64,000 nt of DNA from Oscillospiraceae bacterium (GCA_017519975.1 JAFWRM010000033.1:1-64000), one strand, 5' to 3'. Positions 41,704 to 51,294 are shown, numbered from the stretch's first letter. The notes: a model not told the origin generated them from the sequence alone. A program made the numbers and translations.

Positions 41704-42495
41704 ATGATTGTTGCAGTTACAGGCGGATCAAACGGAATCGGGAAATGCACGGTCGGGATCCTGAAGGCGCGGGGACATGAGGTCATCAATATAGACAGAT
41801 GCAGCGGAGATATCTGCGCAGATATCGGAACGCCCGAAGGACGGAAATCCATCATCCGGGAAATCCACGAAAGATATCCGGAAGGAATCGATGGCCTGAT
41901 TTCAAATGCCGCAATCGCAGGAATCCCAGGTCAGACGGCCGCAGATGTTCTTTCCGTCAATTATTACGGTGCGGTATCAATCATCGAGGGATTGTTTGAC
42001 CTGCTGCAAAAACGAAACGGAACGTGCGCTGTTACCTGTTCGGCGAGCATATCCTACGGGCCACGTACGAAATATGTAATTGATGATCTTCTGGTCAATT
42101 GCGAGGATGAGGAGCGGATCCGCGAATTCGCTGCTCAGCTGGAGCAGGAAGGACATGCTCAGCTGATGTACGTGACTTCGAAATTCGCTCTGGCAAAATG
42201 GGTCAGGAGGAAATCCGCATCGTGGGCGGCGAGGGGCGTCATCATCAATGCTGTAGCCCCAGGAGGCGTAGATACGACAATAATCCCGAACATGAAGACC
42301 GGACCGCTGTTTGATGTAGTAACAATGGCGCAGCCAATGCCAACGGTCTATTATGACAGAGACCTGATGCGTCCCGAAACCATTGCCAGAACGCTGGCAT
42401 TCATGGTTACTCCGGAGGCGAGAGGGAACTGCGGCGCAATCGTTTACTGCGACGGAGGAAGCTGTGCCCTGATCCACCCCGACGTCTATGTCTGA
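41704..42495 (+). CDS. SDR resembling 3-alpha-hydroxysteroid dehydrogenase/carbonyl reductase, second copy
   Basis: 263 residues, TGAGGAAGC before the ATG. Cofactor motif TGGSNGIG (6-13) and Asp in NIDRCSG suggest NAD(H). The order DIGTPEGRKS, SVNYYGAVSI, Ser in CSASISYG, the insertion IDDLLVNCEDEERIREFA, and YVTSKFAL matches HsdA-type 3-alpha-HSD/carbonyl reductase. It is paralogous to the SDR at 35070-35858, including the identical LLVNCEDEERI block. Last gene before a terminator-like hairpin. A pair of SDRs with one operon suggests successive or opposing alcohol/ketone steps. Confidence 0.82.
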   Translation: MIVAVTGGSNGIGKCTVGILKARGHEVINIDRCSGDICADIGTPEGRKSIIREIHERYPEGIDGLISNAAIAGIPGQTAADVLSVNYYGAVSIIEGLFDLLQKRNGTCAVTCSASISYGPRTKYVIDDLLVNCEDEERIREFAAQLEQEGHAQLMYVTSKFALAKWVRRKSASWAARGVIINAVAPGGVDTTIIPNMKTGPLFDVVTMAQPMPTVYYDRDLMRPETIARTLAFMVTPEARGNCGAIVYCDGGSCALIHPDVYV

Positions 42496-42593
42496 TCTCT
42501 TGTCAGTATGAATGGACAGCCGAGGTTTATGTGCAGATAAGTTGCAATGCGGCAGCGGTTGTCTGACACATCAACTAAATAATGCAGATTAAG

Positions 42594-42637
42594 ATAAGCC
42601 TGTCGATGTTTCAAACACGGCAGGCTTATTGTATAAT
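42594..42637 (+). terminator. Hairpin followed by a promoter-like TATAAT
   Basis: Stem ATAAGCCTG (42594-42602) with CAGGCTTAT (42621-42629), then TGTATAATG (-10-like TATAAT at 42632-42637). It may end the SDR operon and start the SIMPL transcript. The rest of 42496-42808 has no gene. Confidence 0.55.
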
Positions 42638-42808
42638 GACAATGAAAAGGAAAAGAAACTAGTCGAAAAAGAAAAACACTGCTAGTGCCGCATATCTTCT
42701 CCTGTGCGCAACGGAACTATTTTCCGGGCAGGGCGTCAAAGAAAACGTACGGTGATAAGATACCGGAGGAATCCGGGTCCACGATCACCGGAAAAAGGAG
42801 GTAAACAG

Positions 42809-43552
42809 ATGAAGAAAAAGACAACGGCCGCAGTGTGCATCGCACTTGCGCTTGTAATGATCCTTACGCTGACTGGCTGCGGCGCTTCGATGGCCATATC
42901 GGCTCCTACAGCGGAGACACCGCCGGAGATCACGGTCTCCGCCTCTGCCAGCGTGAAGCTCGTTCCGGACAAGGCGACGGTCTCTTTTGGAGTGACGACG
43001 CAGGAAACGACCGCGGACGAGGCACAGACGAAAAACAGTGAGGCAGTCCACAGGGTCATGGATGTTCTGACCGGACGCGGGATCGAAGAGAAAAGCATCC
43101 GCACGGATTCCTACAGCATGTATCCCCAGTACGACTGGTCACAGAACGGAGATCAGAAGATCATAGGCTATGTCGTTACCACCTCCATGTCCGTTCAGGA
43201 TCAGGATATAGAGGAGGTCGGAAAGCTTATCGCGGCCTGTGTGGAGGCCGGCGCCAACGACATCAACAGCGTCCTTTTCTTCTGCAGCGGGTACGACGAG
43301 GCATACCGCCAGGCACTTGCGCAGGCAGTCTCCGATTCGAGGGCGGAAGCGGAAGTCATGGCGAAAGCCGCGGGAAGGGAATTGGGGGATCCTGTCACCA
43401 TTGTCGAGGGGTGGCAGGACGCCTCCGCACGGTACGGAAAGAACGTGGATGTTCCCGCAGCCAACGAGGCGGCGGATTCCTCAGCCCCGATATTCCAGCC
43501 GGGTGAGACCGAGATCACCGCAAACGTGACGGCGACATACCGGATGAAGTGA
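42809..43552 (+). CDS. SIMPL-domain (DUF541) lipoprotein
   Basis: 247 residues from ATG 42809 with AAGGAGG upstream. Signal peptide with lipobox LTGC (Cys24). The mature part is a SIMPL/DUF541 domain: VSASASVKLVPDKATVSFGV, then GIEEKSIRTDSYSMYPQYDW and VVTTSMSVQDQDIEEVGKLI. Members are periplasmic or surface proteins of stress-related but unclear function. It is a single gene flanked by terminators, with no clear link to the surrounding redox genes. Confidence 0.88.
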   Translation: MKKKTTAAVCIALALVMILTLTGCGASMAISAPTAETPPEITVSASASVKLVPDKATVSFGVTTQETTADEAQTKNSEAVHRVMDVLTGRGIEEKSIRTDSYSMYPQYDWSQNGDQKIIGYVVTTSMSVQDQDIEEVGKLIAACVEAGANDINSVLFFCSGYDEAYRQALAQAVSDSRAEAEVMAKAAGRELGDPVTIVEGWQDASARYGKNVDVPAANEAADSSAPIFQPGETEITANVTATYRMK

Positions 43553-43610
43553 GAGGCGTGCCGTCGCATCGGTTACGGAAAAAGAAAAGCAGCTTCTCTT
43601 GAAACAGCAG

Positions 43611-43650
43611 GAGGCGCCCGTTTCGCTTTGGATGCAGGGGCGCCTCTTTT
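43611..43650 (+). terminator. Intrinsic terminator after the SIMPL gene
   Basis: Stem GAGGCGCCC (43611-43619) with GGGCGCCTC (43638-43646), then TTTT. Confidence 0.8.
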
Positions 43651-43685
43651 CCGCTATTTCCGACGCCCGCCCTGTGGGAAAACAC

Positions 43686-43714
43686 TTGATTTGCAGCAAC
43701 AAACAGTCTACACT
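43686..43714 (+). promoter_or_regulatory. Promoter of the flavoprotein gene
   Basis: TTGATT (43686-43691)-N17-TACACT (43709-43714), about 59 bp before ATG 43773. Confidence 0.6.
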
Positions 43715-43772
43715 ATCAACATAGTAAACTGATAGGCAAATGCCGGCCAAAGAGCGCAGAGGGAGGAATATC

Positions 43773-45425
43773 ATGGAGGAGAAGAAAAATATGACCCCGA
43801 AACCGCCGCGGGATATGGGATACATTCCCACGGAGGAGAATCACGTCGGCGCCGCACAGCGGGTATACGACGATTGCGTCTGGGCGAAAAGGCCAGATCC
43901 GATACCGGAGGAGAAAATCTCTGAGACTCATGAGACCGAGGTCCTCATCATCGGAGGAGGCATCGCCGGACTGGCTGCAGGCGCGCGCTGCACCGATCTC
44001 GGCCTGCGCTGCACCGTCCTGGAGAAATACCACGGCATCGTAGCCCGCGGGGCTCACATCGCCTGTACGGACTCACCGGTGATGCGTCGGCTTGGGGTAA
44101 GCATCGACAAAAAGCAGTTTGCCCGTGACTGGATGCGTATCTGCGGCAGCCGGGTCAATGAGGAACTGCTGTGGCTTTACATCAACAACTGTTCCGATGC
44201 GGTGCAGTGGCTCACCGAACTTGGAGGAGACGACGTTGAGCTCCACCTGTTTGGAGGCCGGTACAAAGGGCCGGACTTTACGGAATACGACGGGACCCAT
44301 TACATGATCGAAAAGCCGGGGAGCGATCGCTACAAACACCGGATGGGCGCTTCCCTGATGTGTGAGATCCTTCAGAATCACTGCCTGGAGGGAAAGGGCA
44401 ATCAGATCATACGCCGGACGAAGGCACTGTATCTTGAGAAAAACGCGGACGGCCGCGTCGTTGCCTGCGTTGCAGAGGGAGAAGACGGGCTGTACCGCCG
44501 CTTTACAGGAGTGAAGGCCGTAATCCTCGCCACGGGCGACATCGGTTCCAATTCCGACATGCTTCGAACCTTCTGTCCTCTGGGGCTCGTACCGAAGCGC
44601 AACGGCTATGCGCCTCAGATCCCGGACCCGGATCATCCGGGTTCACGCATCGGGCTGAACACCGGCGACGGGCACCGCATGGCCTACTGGGCGGGCGGAC
44701 AGTTCGAGACGCCGTCCTGGGCACTGAGCCTTCATCTGCTGGCATATTCGATCTACGTGTTCTTCTTCCTGTTCGTCAACCGGCAGGGCAGGCGATTCAT
44801 GAATGAGGATACGTGGGTGCAGGCCAAGGCCATCCGCTGTGCCATGCAGCCTCAGGGCGACTTCGCCTATACCGTGTTCGACAACAAGTGGTACCGGGAA
44901 CTGGGCGAGCGCATCGAGATCACGGGCGGACAGTTTACGGAACCCATCGTGATGGAGTATGGAGATAAGTGGAGCACCGATAACGGCATCGACCGTCAGA
45001 TCGAGCGCTACGTCGAGCGTGGGACCTGCTTCAAGGCGGATACCATTGAGGAACTGGCGGAGAAAATGGACGTTCCCGTGGATACGTTCAAGGCAACCGT
45101 CGAGCGGTACAATGAGCTTTGCCGGATGGGTGATGACGTCGACTTCGGCAAGCGCAGCGAACTGCTGACCAGCATTTCGGAACCTCCCTTCTATGCTCTG
45201 AAGTGGGGACCGGCCCTGCTGAACGTTCACGGGGGAATGCTGACGGACACAGCGATGCGGGTGCTGGACGCGGAAAGCCGGCCCATCCCCGGCCTGTATG
45301 CCGTTGGGAACGTGGCCGGAGGACTTTACGGCGTGGACTATCCGCTGCTGTGGAACGGCAACAGCCATTCCCGGGCCATCACCTGGGCCAGAGCCGCCGT
45401 GGCTGACATTGCTGCTGAGAACTGA
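43773..45425 (+). CDS. FAD-dependent oxidoreductase, fumarate reductase/ketosteroid-dehydrogenase flavoprotein type
   Basis: 550 residues from ATG 43773, 7 nt after GGGAGG. The FAD-binding GGGIAGLAAG is at about 59-68, VLEKYHGIVARGAH follows, and the C-terminal FAD contact is HGGMLTDTAMRVL with GLYAVGNVAGGLYGVDYPL. This is the FAD_binding_2 family, containing soluble fumarate and urocanate reductases, 3-ketosteroid dehydrogenases and the bile-acid flavoproteins BaiJ/BaiP. There is no Tat or Sec signal and no covalent-FMN domain, so it is cytoplasmic and takes electrons from another carrier. Single-gene transcript, adjacent to the OYE/SDR clusters. Substrate unassigned. Confidence 0.85.
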   Translation: MEEKKNMTPKPPRDMGYIPTEENHVGAAQRVYDDCVWAKRPDPIPEEKISETHETEVLIIGGGIAGLAAGARCTDLGLRCTVLEKYHGIVARGAHIACTDSPVMRRLGVSIDKKQFARDWMRICGSRVNEELLWLYINNCSDAVQWLTELGGDDVELHLFGGRYKGPDFTEYDGTHYMIEKPGSDRYKHRMGASLMCEILQNHCLEGKGNQIIRRTKALYLEKNADGRVVACVAEGEDGLYRRFTGVKAVILATGDIGSNSDMLRTFCPLGLVPKRNGYAPQIPDPDHPGSRIGLNTGDGHRMAYWAGGQFETPSWALSLHLLAYSIYVFFFLFVNRQGRRFMNEDTWVQAKAIRCAMQPQGDFAYTVFDNKWYRELGERIEITGGQFTEPIVMEYGDKWSTDNGIDRQIERYVERGTCFKADTIEELAEKMDVPVDTFKATVERYNELCRMGDDVDFGKRSELLTSISEPPFYALKWGPALLNVHGGMLTDTAMRVLDAESRPIPGLYAVGNVAGGLYGVDYPLLWNGNSHSRAITWARAAVADIAAEN

Positions 45426-45464
45426 AAACAAAGGATACTTCGTAGTATTATTATTTGAGATTAT

Positions 45465-45501
45465 TGGCAAAAACAGGCCCGCCGATTTACGGCGGGCCTG
45501 T
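45465..45501 (-). terminator. Terminator of the LysR gene (minus strand)
   Basis: A 12-bp perfect stem ACAGGCCCGCCG (45473-45484) with 45490-45501. On the minus strand it is followed by TTTTTGCC. It may also stop the converging flavoprotein transcript. Confidence 0.85.
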
Positions 45502-45560
45502 CTCTGCTTATACTTCAGAAGAGCTGGAATAATACATAAGAAAGATCGGTTCGAATATGC

Positions 45561-46451
45561 TCAGTGAGTCGCGCTCCATTGATTGGCGTATTTGATCAGA
45601 GCCTGGTTTGTGACGGACTGTTCTGCGTTCCTGCCGATCAGGCCTAAAGGCATCGACCCGAGTTCAGGAAGACTGACGGTTTCCAGATAGGGAGATATGT
45701 TGTAAATACTGGTATCATCGGAAAACGTGATTCCTTTACCAAACTGCACCATGGCCAGCAGTTCGGTCTGGTCTGATATTACTTCGATTTTCGGTTCAAA
45801 ACCGAAAGAGAGCGAAAGCGGAAAGAATAGTTCATTTAACGTTCTGTGGTTCTGGGTTATCAGAAATACTTCGTTCTGAAAATCTGAAAGACTCAGAGAA
45901 TCAACGCCTTTATTCAGGATCGGGTTGTTTCTGGACACCAGAAGATTCTCAATTGTCGTATCGATCCCAATCGTGTGGAAAGAATCGGAACGCACAAAAT
46001 CCGCCAGGGCTCCGTAAACAAAATCAATTTTCCCATCTTTGAGGAATTGGATCAAATCATTCATGGTAAAGGAGAAATATTTGAGAGAAATGTCAGGATA
46101 CTCTTCAGTAAATGAGGAAAACATAAGCCGGCCTTTTCTGGAAATATAGTGATTCTGAATAATGCCGATACTTATGCTTGTCTTTTTTACATTGGATATA
46201 GCATGCATTTCACTGATTGCATCGCTTAACTGTTTTTGGGAAGCAACAATGCTCTTCCTGAATATCATTCCTGCAGGCGTTAAAGAGACGCCCTTCTGTA
46301 CCCTGTAGAAAAGCGGAGTTCCCACCTCAGCCTCTAGGCGTGACATCTGGCGGCTGAGGACGGATTCCGACTTGTCCAGAATCTCCGCCGCTTTAGTAAA
46401 ACTGAGATTGTCAGCTATGACAAGAAAATGCCGCAATACTGTCAGATCCAT
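45561..46451 (-). CDS. LysR-family transcriptional regulator
   Basis: 296 residues, minus strand, AAAGGAGG before the ATG. The N-terminal winged helix reads MDLTVLRHFLVIADNLSFTK, with the recognition helix SVLSRQMSRLEAEVGTPLF; the LysR substrate-binding domain follows (about 90-296). It diverges from the second transporter/OYE operon, with a perfect LysR-type inverted repeat between them (46524-46547), so it very probably controls that operon in response to a pathway metabolite. Length is standard. Confidence 0.9.
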   Translation of the reverse strand: MDLTVLRHFLVIADNLSFTKAAEILDKSESVLSRQMSRLEAEVGTPLFYRVQKGVSLTPAGMIFRKSIVASQKQLSDAISEMHAISNVKKTSISIGIIQNHYISRKGRLMFSSFTEEYPDISLKYFSFTMNDLIQFLKDGKIDFVYGALADFVRSDSFHTIGIDTTIENLLVSRNNPILNKGVDSLSLSDFQNEVFLITQNHRTLNELFFPLSLSFGFEPKIEVISDQTELLAMVQFGKGITFSDDTSIYNISPYLETVSLPELGSMPLGLIGRNAEQSVTNQALIKYANQWSATH

Positions 46452-46523
46452 TATTAATACAGCCTCCTTTGTAAATGGTGTTTTACTGCTTTAAAGATAG
46501 TCTTTTGGAGGAACCTAGTCAAG

Positions 46524-46547
46524 CTTTATGACTTTACAGTCATAAAG
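46524..46547. promoter_or_regulatory. LysR-type operator
   Basis: Perfect inverted repeat CTTTATGAC-N6-GTCATAAAG. It contains the T-N11-A core expected of LysR recognition sites and lies 73 bp from the lysR start and 109 bp from the binding-protein start. A half site TTTATGTCAT follows at 46557-46566. Confidence 0.75.
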
Positions 46548-46655
46548 CGTTTGATTTTTATGTCATGTACAGAACAGTAGGATTCAATTATATTAAAAAC
46601 GGCAGGATAAACACGTATATTTATTCATTTAAACTGGAGAAAGGATGAGAAAAGA

Positions 46656-48293
46656 ATGAAGAAGATGAGAAGTATTCTTTGCCTGCTGATGGCAGTACTG
46701 ATGCTGTTTGCACTTACAGCCTGCGGCGGTGGGAAGACAGACGGCGGTAAGACACCCAGTGGGGAAGACGCTTCCGCCAAATTCAATCCCGGTCCCAAAG
46801 GGGACGAAAAGATCACATTGAGAATCGGTACGACAGGTTATCTTGGAAGATTCCTTTCCGGACTGGCTCCAGAAGAGAGCCACTCCGCGTGCAACGCAGT
46901 GTTTGATTCTATCTTCAGAGTCGATCCTTGGACGAAGCAGATCAAATCCGACGTTCTTGACGACTGGTACTGGGAGGACGAGCACCATTTCATCATGAAA
47001 CTGCACGATGGCGTCTACTTCAGCAACGGTCAGAAAGCCACTTCTGAAGACCTGCTCTTCTCCTATGAGAATCATCAGGAACGTGGCTCGAACTACCTCT
47101 CCGGCATGTATCTTGATCTCGACAAATGCGAGATCGTTGACGACATGACCGTCCGGTTCTACTGCGAGCAGCAGAATACCCGTATCAGCACAGCATACAT
47201 CCATCTGTACTGCAAATCCTGGTCCCGTGAGGTCGGCTGGGATTCTCCCGAATGGTATTATCCTGTAGCCTCCGGCGCCTATTATGTCAAGGAATACGTT
47301 GCTGACGACTATATGGTCCTGCACGTGCGTGACGATTACTGGAAACACAGCATCGACGAATATTATGTGGAAGAATACTACTACAAGTATTATCCCGAAG
47401 CAGCGACTCTTTTCATGGAACTTGAGTTGGGCAACCTCGATCTCTGCGTCATTCAGAGCACCGATTATTCGAGATACATGAGCGAAGACAATTCGGATAA
47501 GAATTATAACGTTGTTCTTGACGCTACCGGCTCCACCATGTACATGAACTTCGGCTTTAAGGATCATGACATCTGGTACAATAAGGATCTTCGACTGGCT
47601 TTTGCCTATGGCATCAACTGGGAAGAGGTCGGCATGCTAACTCTGGGCGATTTCTATGTTGCCAACAACGGCTTTGCCCCGAAAGAGAGTCCGTCGTATT
47701 ACGATGCTGGTACGAGAGAATATGATCCGGAAAAAGCTGCGGAATATCTCAAGAAAGCTGGTTATGAGCCCGGGGAGCTCAGTCTTAAAGCCTGCATGAT
47801 GGATAACGCCTCCTATAAAAACTTCGGTCAGGCGGTCAAGTATTACATCGAAAAGATGGGTGTCAACATAGACATTCAGTATGCCGACGTTTCTGCCTCA
47901 ATCGCCAACTGGGTACAGGGCGGCTATAACAACGACATCAACCTTCTGTTTGCAGCAGGCGGCGACGCCCGTCAGTGCGTCACCGGATCTCTCAACCAGG
48001 CGAACCTGTGGCCGGGCGTAACTTTTGCCTATGTTGATGACGATCATTTCCAGGAGCTTTATGCCAAACTCTGTGATCCGAACACGACCCAGGAAGACAT
48101 TTACAAGTATGAAAAAGAGATTCAGCAGTACATCTTTGATGAGTGCCTTATTATCCCGTTTGCCGAGATGAATTCTGCGTTCGGTTACGATCAGAGGGTC
48201 ATCGGCCCCGAGATGGTCAAGGCCATCACATTCAGCAACCGTTATCAGCTGACCGAACTTGGTTTGAGATCAAACTGGGAGAGATATCAGTAA
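46656..48293 (+). CDS. Opp/Dpp-type substrate-binding lipoprotein (SBP_bac_5)
   Basis: 545 residues, GAGAAAGGATGAG upstream. Signal peptide with lipobox LTAC (Cys23). The SBP_bac_5 domain covers the rest: MKLHDGVYFSNGQKATSEDL, YYPVASGAYYVKEYVADDYM and, near the end, EYVFDECL-like YIFDECLIIPFAEMN. The mature protein is very rich in Tyr and Trp (DWYWEDEHH, YYVEEYYYKYY), suggesting an aromatic-lined pocket. First gene of the LysR-linked operon; a hairpin follows it. It is only distantly similar to the binding protein at 39760. Confidence 0.9.
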   Translation: MKKMRSILCLLMAVLMLFALTACGGGKTDGGKTPSGEDASAKFNPGPKGDEKITLRIGTTGYLGRFLSGLAPEESHSACNAVFDSIFRVDPWTKQIKSDVLDDWYWEDEHHFIMKLHDGVYFSNGQKATSEDLLFSYENHQERGSNYLSGMYLDLDKCEIVDDMTVRFYCEQQNTRISTAYIHLYCKSWSREVGWDSPEWYYPVASGAYYVKEYVADDYMVLHVRDDYWKHSIDEYYVEEYYYKYYPEAATLFMELELGNLDLCVIQSTDYSRYMSEDNSDKNYNVVLDATGSTMYMNFGFKDHDIWYNKDLRLAFAYGINWEEVGMLTLGDFYVANNGFAPKESPSYYDAGTREYDPEKAAEYLKKAGYEPGELSLKACMMDNASYKNFGQAVKYYIEKMGVNIDIQYADVSASIANWVQGGYNNDINLLFAAGGDARQCVTGSLNQANLWPGVTFAYVDDDHFQELYAKLCDPNTTQEDIYKYEKEIQQYIFDECLIIPFAEMNSAFGYDQRVIGPEMVKAITFSNRYQLTELGLRSNWERYQ

Positions 48294-48334
48294 GTTGATA
48301 AGTTAAGCGATTTCATAGCTAGGTGAAATGCTGT

Positions 48335-48360
48335 GGGGGCATAATGATTCATTATGCCCC
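48335..48360 (+). other. Intercistronic hairpin after the binding-protein gene
   Basis: Stem GGGGCATAAT with ATTATGCCCC (48336-48345 and 48351-48360), without a clean T tract. It probably gives partial termination or 3'-end protection, so the binding protein is made in excess. Confidence 0.65.
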
Positions 48361-48434
48361 TACGTTTACAGTATTCTCTGTTCATTATTTGAAAACGCTA
48401 TATAGTTTAAATTCAGAGGGAAAAGGGTGAAACA

Positions 48435-49409
48435 GTGGCTAAGTATATCATAAAACGAATCCTCTGGATGATTCCCGTGATGCTGGGCGTTCTGATAATA
48501 GTATTTACGATTTCTTATCTGACGCCAGGTGATCCGGTTATTACGATCCTGGGGTCTGGCTATACGCCGGAAAAATATGCTGCCAAAGCGGCAGAGCTCA
48601 ACCTGGATAAAGGTTATTTTGGACAACTTGGTTCCTATATCTGGGGCATTGTGACGAGGTTTGATTTTGGGAAATCGTTCTACTCCAATCTTTCTATCAC
48701 CGGCGAGTTTGCCAGACGTTTTCCAATTACCGCCGCGTTGGGTATCTTTGGCTGTATTATTATGGTCGTTCTCGGGTTGCCGCTCGGTATCCTGTCCGCA
48801 GTCAAGCAGTACAGCGTGCTGGATTACACGCTTACCGTAATCGCCCTCGTACTAGCTGCGATGCCTGGTTTCGTTCTGGCAATTTTAGGCCTGGTCCTTT
48901 TCGGAGTCAGGCTACGTTGGCTGCCAATTACCGGACTGGATACTCCGAAGTCGTGGATTCTACCACTGGCGACGAATGCTATGCCGTGTGTTGCTATGAT
49001 TATGAGGCAGACTCGTACGAACATGCTCGAGGTCATCCGCCAGGATTACATCCGTACGGCGCGGTCCAAAGGCCTTTCCGAAAGAACGATCCTATGGAAG
49101 CATGCCTTGAAGAACTGTCTGATTCCTATCATAACCGTAACGGGCGGCATGGTTGCTATGGTTATGGCTGGTTCCATCATTACAGAGAATATCTTCAATA
49201 TCAAGGGCATGGGTACGTATATGTACGCGGCGATCATGCAGAGGGATTATCCCATCGTCAATGGGTGCGTGCTCCTGATCGCATTTATCGTGTGCTGCGT
49301 CAATCTGATCGTTGATATCTGCTATGCTCTTATCGATCCTCGAATCCGTGCGCGGTATGCAAGCAGCGGGAAGAAACATAAGAAAAAAGCTCATAAGGAG
49401 GTGACGTGA
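48435..49409 (+). CDS. Opp/Dpp-type ABC transporter permease (DppB-like), second system
   Basis: 324 residues from GTG 48435, AAAGGGTGAAACA upstream. Six helices; N-terminus MAKYIIKRILWMIPVMLGVL and EAA loop TARSKGLSERTILWKHALKN. Closest relative in this window is the permease at 35938. Partner gene starts 1 nt after its stop. Confidence 0.9.
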   Translation: MAKYIIKRILWMIPVMLGVLIIVFTISYLTPGDPVITILGSGYTPEKYAAKAAELNLDKGYFGQLGSYIWGIVTRFDFGKSFYSNLSITGEFARRFPITAALGIFGCIIMVVLGLPLGILSAVKQYSVLDYTLTVIALVLAAMPGFVLAILGLVLFGVRLRWLPITGLDTPKSWILPLATNAMPCVAMIMRQTRTNMLEVIRQDYIRTARSKGLSERTILWKHALKNCLIPIITVTGGMVAMVMAGSIITENIFNIKGMGTYMYAAIMQRDYPIVNGCVLLIAFIVCCVNLIVDICYALIDPRIRARYASSGKKHKKKAHKEVT

Positions 49410-49410
49410 C

Positions 49411-50313
49411 ATGACGCGCAAGAAGCAAAGAGATGAAAAGCTTGCGGCAAACCTCACTGAGCTGACAAGAAAGCAAGGCCAGTGGCGCGAAGTGTTGATG
49501 AGACTGGTTCGGAACAAGGTCGGCATGTTCGGCGCTATCCTCTGCATTGCTCTCGTCATCCTCTGCATAGGTGCCCCACTATTTACAAAATGGGATCCCT
49601 ATGAACAGGCGGTCATCAATAAGTTCATTTACCCTGGCCGCGAGCATATTTTCGGTACGGATGACTTTGGCCGGGATCTGTGGGCCCGCCTGATATACGG
49701 AGGCAGATACTCGCTGCTGATTGCTTTCGGAGCTACCTGCTTTTCTACCTGCATGGGTGTGCTTCTTGGATCCATCGCCGGATATTTTGGAGGCAGGACC
49801 GATTTGCTTATTACCAGATTTCTGGATATTCTGCAGGCGATTCCCAGCCTCCTTCTGGCCATTGCCATCTCTTCCGCACTTGGATCCGGCCCGTTCAACA
49901 CGATGCTGGCTATTTCCATGGGCGGTATCGCCGGCGGTGCCAGAATGATGCGAAGTGTCGTCATGTCCATCCGAGGAAACGAGTATATCGAAGCGGCCAA
50001 GGCAACAGGTTCCAGCAATGCCAGAACGATCGCCACACACGTGTTGCCGAATACGATCGCGCCGCTCATCATCAATGCGTCTCTCAGCATCGGAGGCAAC
50101 ATCATGTCTATTTCCGGCCTTAGTTTCATTGGCCTTGGCGTGCAGGCTCCCACTCCGGAATGGGGTTCCATTCTTGCTGTCGGCAAGACCTACATTCGTG
50201 ATTTCTGGCCACTGGTCGTTTTTCCATCCATGTTTATCGCTATCACCATTTTCGGCTTCAACCTTTTCGGTGACGCACTTCGTGACGCGCTTGATCCGAA
50301 ACTGAAGGATTGA
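49411..50313 (+). CDS. Opp/Dpp-type ABC transporter permease (DppC-like), second system
   Basis: 300 residues, AAGGAGGTGACGTGAC upstream. It has the OppC_N segment, HIFGTDDFGRDLWARLIYGG and EAA loop EAAKATGSSNARTIATHVLP. Six helices. Forms the channel with the preceding permease. It ends 12 nt before the ATPase gene. Confidence 0.9.
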   Translation: MTRKKQRDEKLAANLTELTRKQGQWREVLMRLVRNKVGMFGAILCIALVILCIGAPLFTKWDPYEQAVINKFIYPGREHIFGTDDFGRDLWARLIYGGRYSLLIAFGATCFSTCMGVLLGSIAGYFGGRTDLLITRFLDILQAIPSLLLAIAISSALGSGPFNTMLAISMGGIAGGARMMRSVVMSIRGNEYIEAAKATGSSNARTIATHVLPNTIAPLIINASLSIGGNIMSISGLSFIGLGVQAPTPEWGSILAVGKTYIRDFWPLVVFPSMFIAITIFGFNLFGDALRDALDPKLKD

Positions 50314-50325
50314 GGAGGTGCGGTT

Positions 50326-51294
50326 ATGAGTCTTTTAGAGATCAAAAACCTGTCCATACACTTCGTTACCCGCTACAGTGATGTGCATGCGGTGAATGGG
50401 GTCGATCTTACGATTGAAGAAGGAAAAACCCTAGGTCTCGTCGGAGAAACGGGGGCAGGTAAGACGACAACGGCCCTCGGCATCCTCAGACTGATTCAGA
50501 AACCTCAGGGACGATATGAGAGCGGCGAAATTATCTTCAAAGGAAAGGACCTTCTCAAGGCAACGGACGACGAGATGCGTAGCGTCCGTGGAAATGAGAT
50601 ATCCATGATATTCCAGGATCCGATGACTGCCTTGAATCCCATCCTGACAGTCGGGGATCAGATCGCCGAAGTGATCCATCTTCATGGCAAGTGTTCCCAG
50701 GCCGAGGCTAACGAGCGTGCTGTAAAAATGTTGGAAATGGTCGGTATCCGGGCGGAGCGTGCGGGTGAATACCCACATCAGTTTTCTGGCGGCATGAAGC
50801 AGCGTGTCGTTATTGCTATGGCGTTGGCCTGCAATCCCAGCCTTCTCATCGCCGATGAACCGACGACAGCCCTGGACGTTACTATTCAGGCGCAGGTTCT
50901 GGAAATGATGGCCGATCTGAAAAAGGGGAGAGGAACAGCCATGCTGCTCATTACGCATGATCTGGGCATCGTTGCTGAAAACTGCGATGACGTTGCTATC
51001 ATGTATGCTGGCGAAGTGATCGAATATGGAACGCTGGAACGTATTTTCCATAATCCAAAGCATCCATATACTCTTGGCCTATTCGGGTCAATCCCGTCGC
51101 TTGACAAGGATGAGGAGAGACTGCATCCAATCGAAGGACTTATGCCGGATCCGGCGGCGTTGCCTGCCGGATGTAAGTTTCACGATCGCTGCGCTTATGC
51201 GACGGATGAGTGCGCATCGTGCGAGCAGGAGCTTGCCGAAATGGAATCCGGTCATAAAGTCCGGTGTGCCCGTGTGATGAAGGGAGAGATCTGA
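50326..51294 (+). CDS. Opp/Dpp-type ABC transporter ATPase (DppD-like), second system
   Basis: 322 residues, GAGGAGGTG upstream. Walker [10 protein letters not shown], signature FSGGMKQR, Walker [13 protein letters not shown] and C-terminal Cys cluster [17 protein letters not shown]. Its stop is directly followed by the next ATG. Confidence 0.92.
   Translation: MSLLEIKNLSIHFVTRYSDVHAVNGVDLTIEEGKTLGLVGETGAGKTTTALGILRLIQKPQGRYESGEIIFKGKDLLKATDDEMRSVRGNEISMIFQDPMTALNPILTVGDQIAEVIHLHGKCSQAEANERAVKMLEMVGIRAERAGEYPHQFSGGMKQRVVIAMALACNPSLLIADEPTTALDVTIQAQVLEMMADLKKGRGTAMLLITHDLGIVAENCDDVAIMYAGEVIEYGTLERIFHNPKHPYTLGLFGSIPSLDKDEERLHPIEGLMPDPAALPAGCKFHDRCAYATDECASCEQELAEMESGHKVRCARVMKGEI

Noticed and set aside
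43773..45425. Periplasmic respiratory fumarate or urocanate reductase
   Set aside because: The flavoprotein has no export signal and no covalent-FMN or cytochrome domain, so a periplasmic respiratory enzyme is unlikely.
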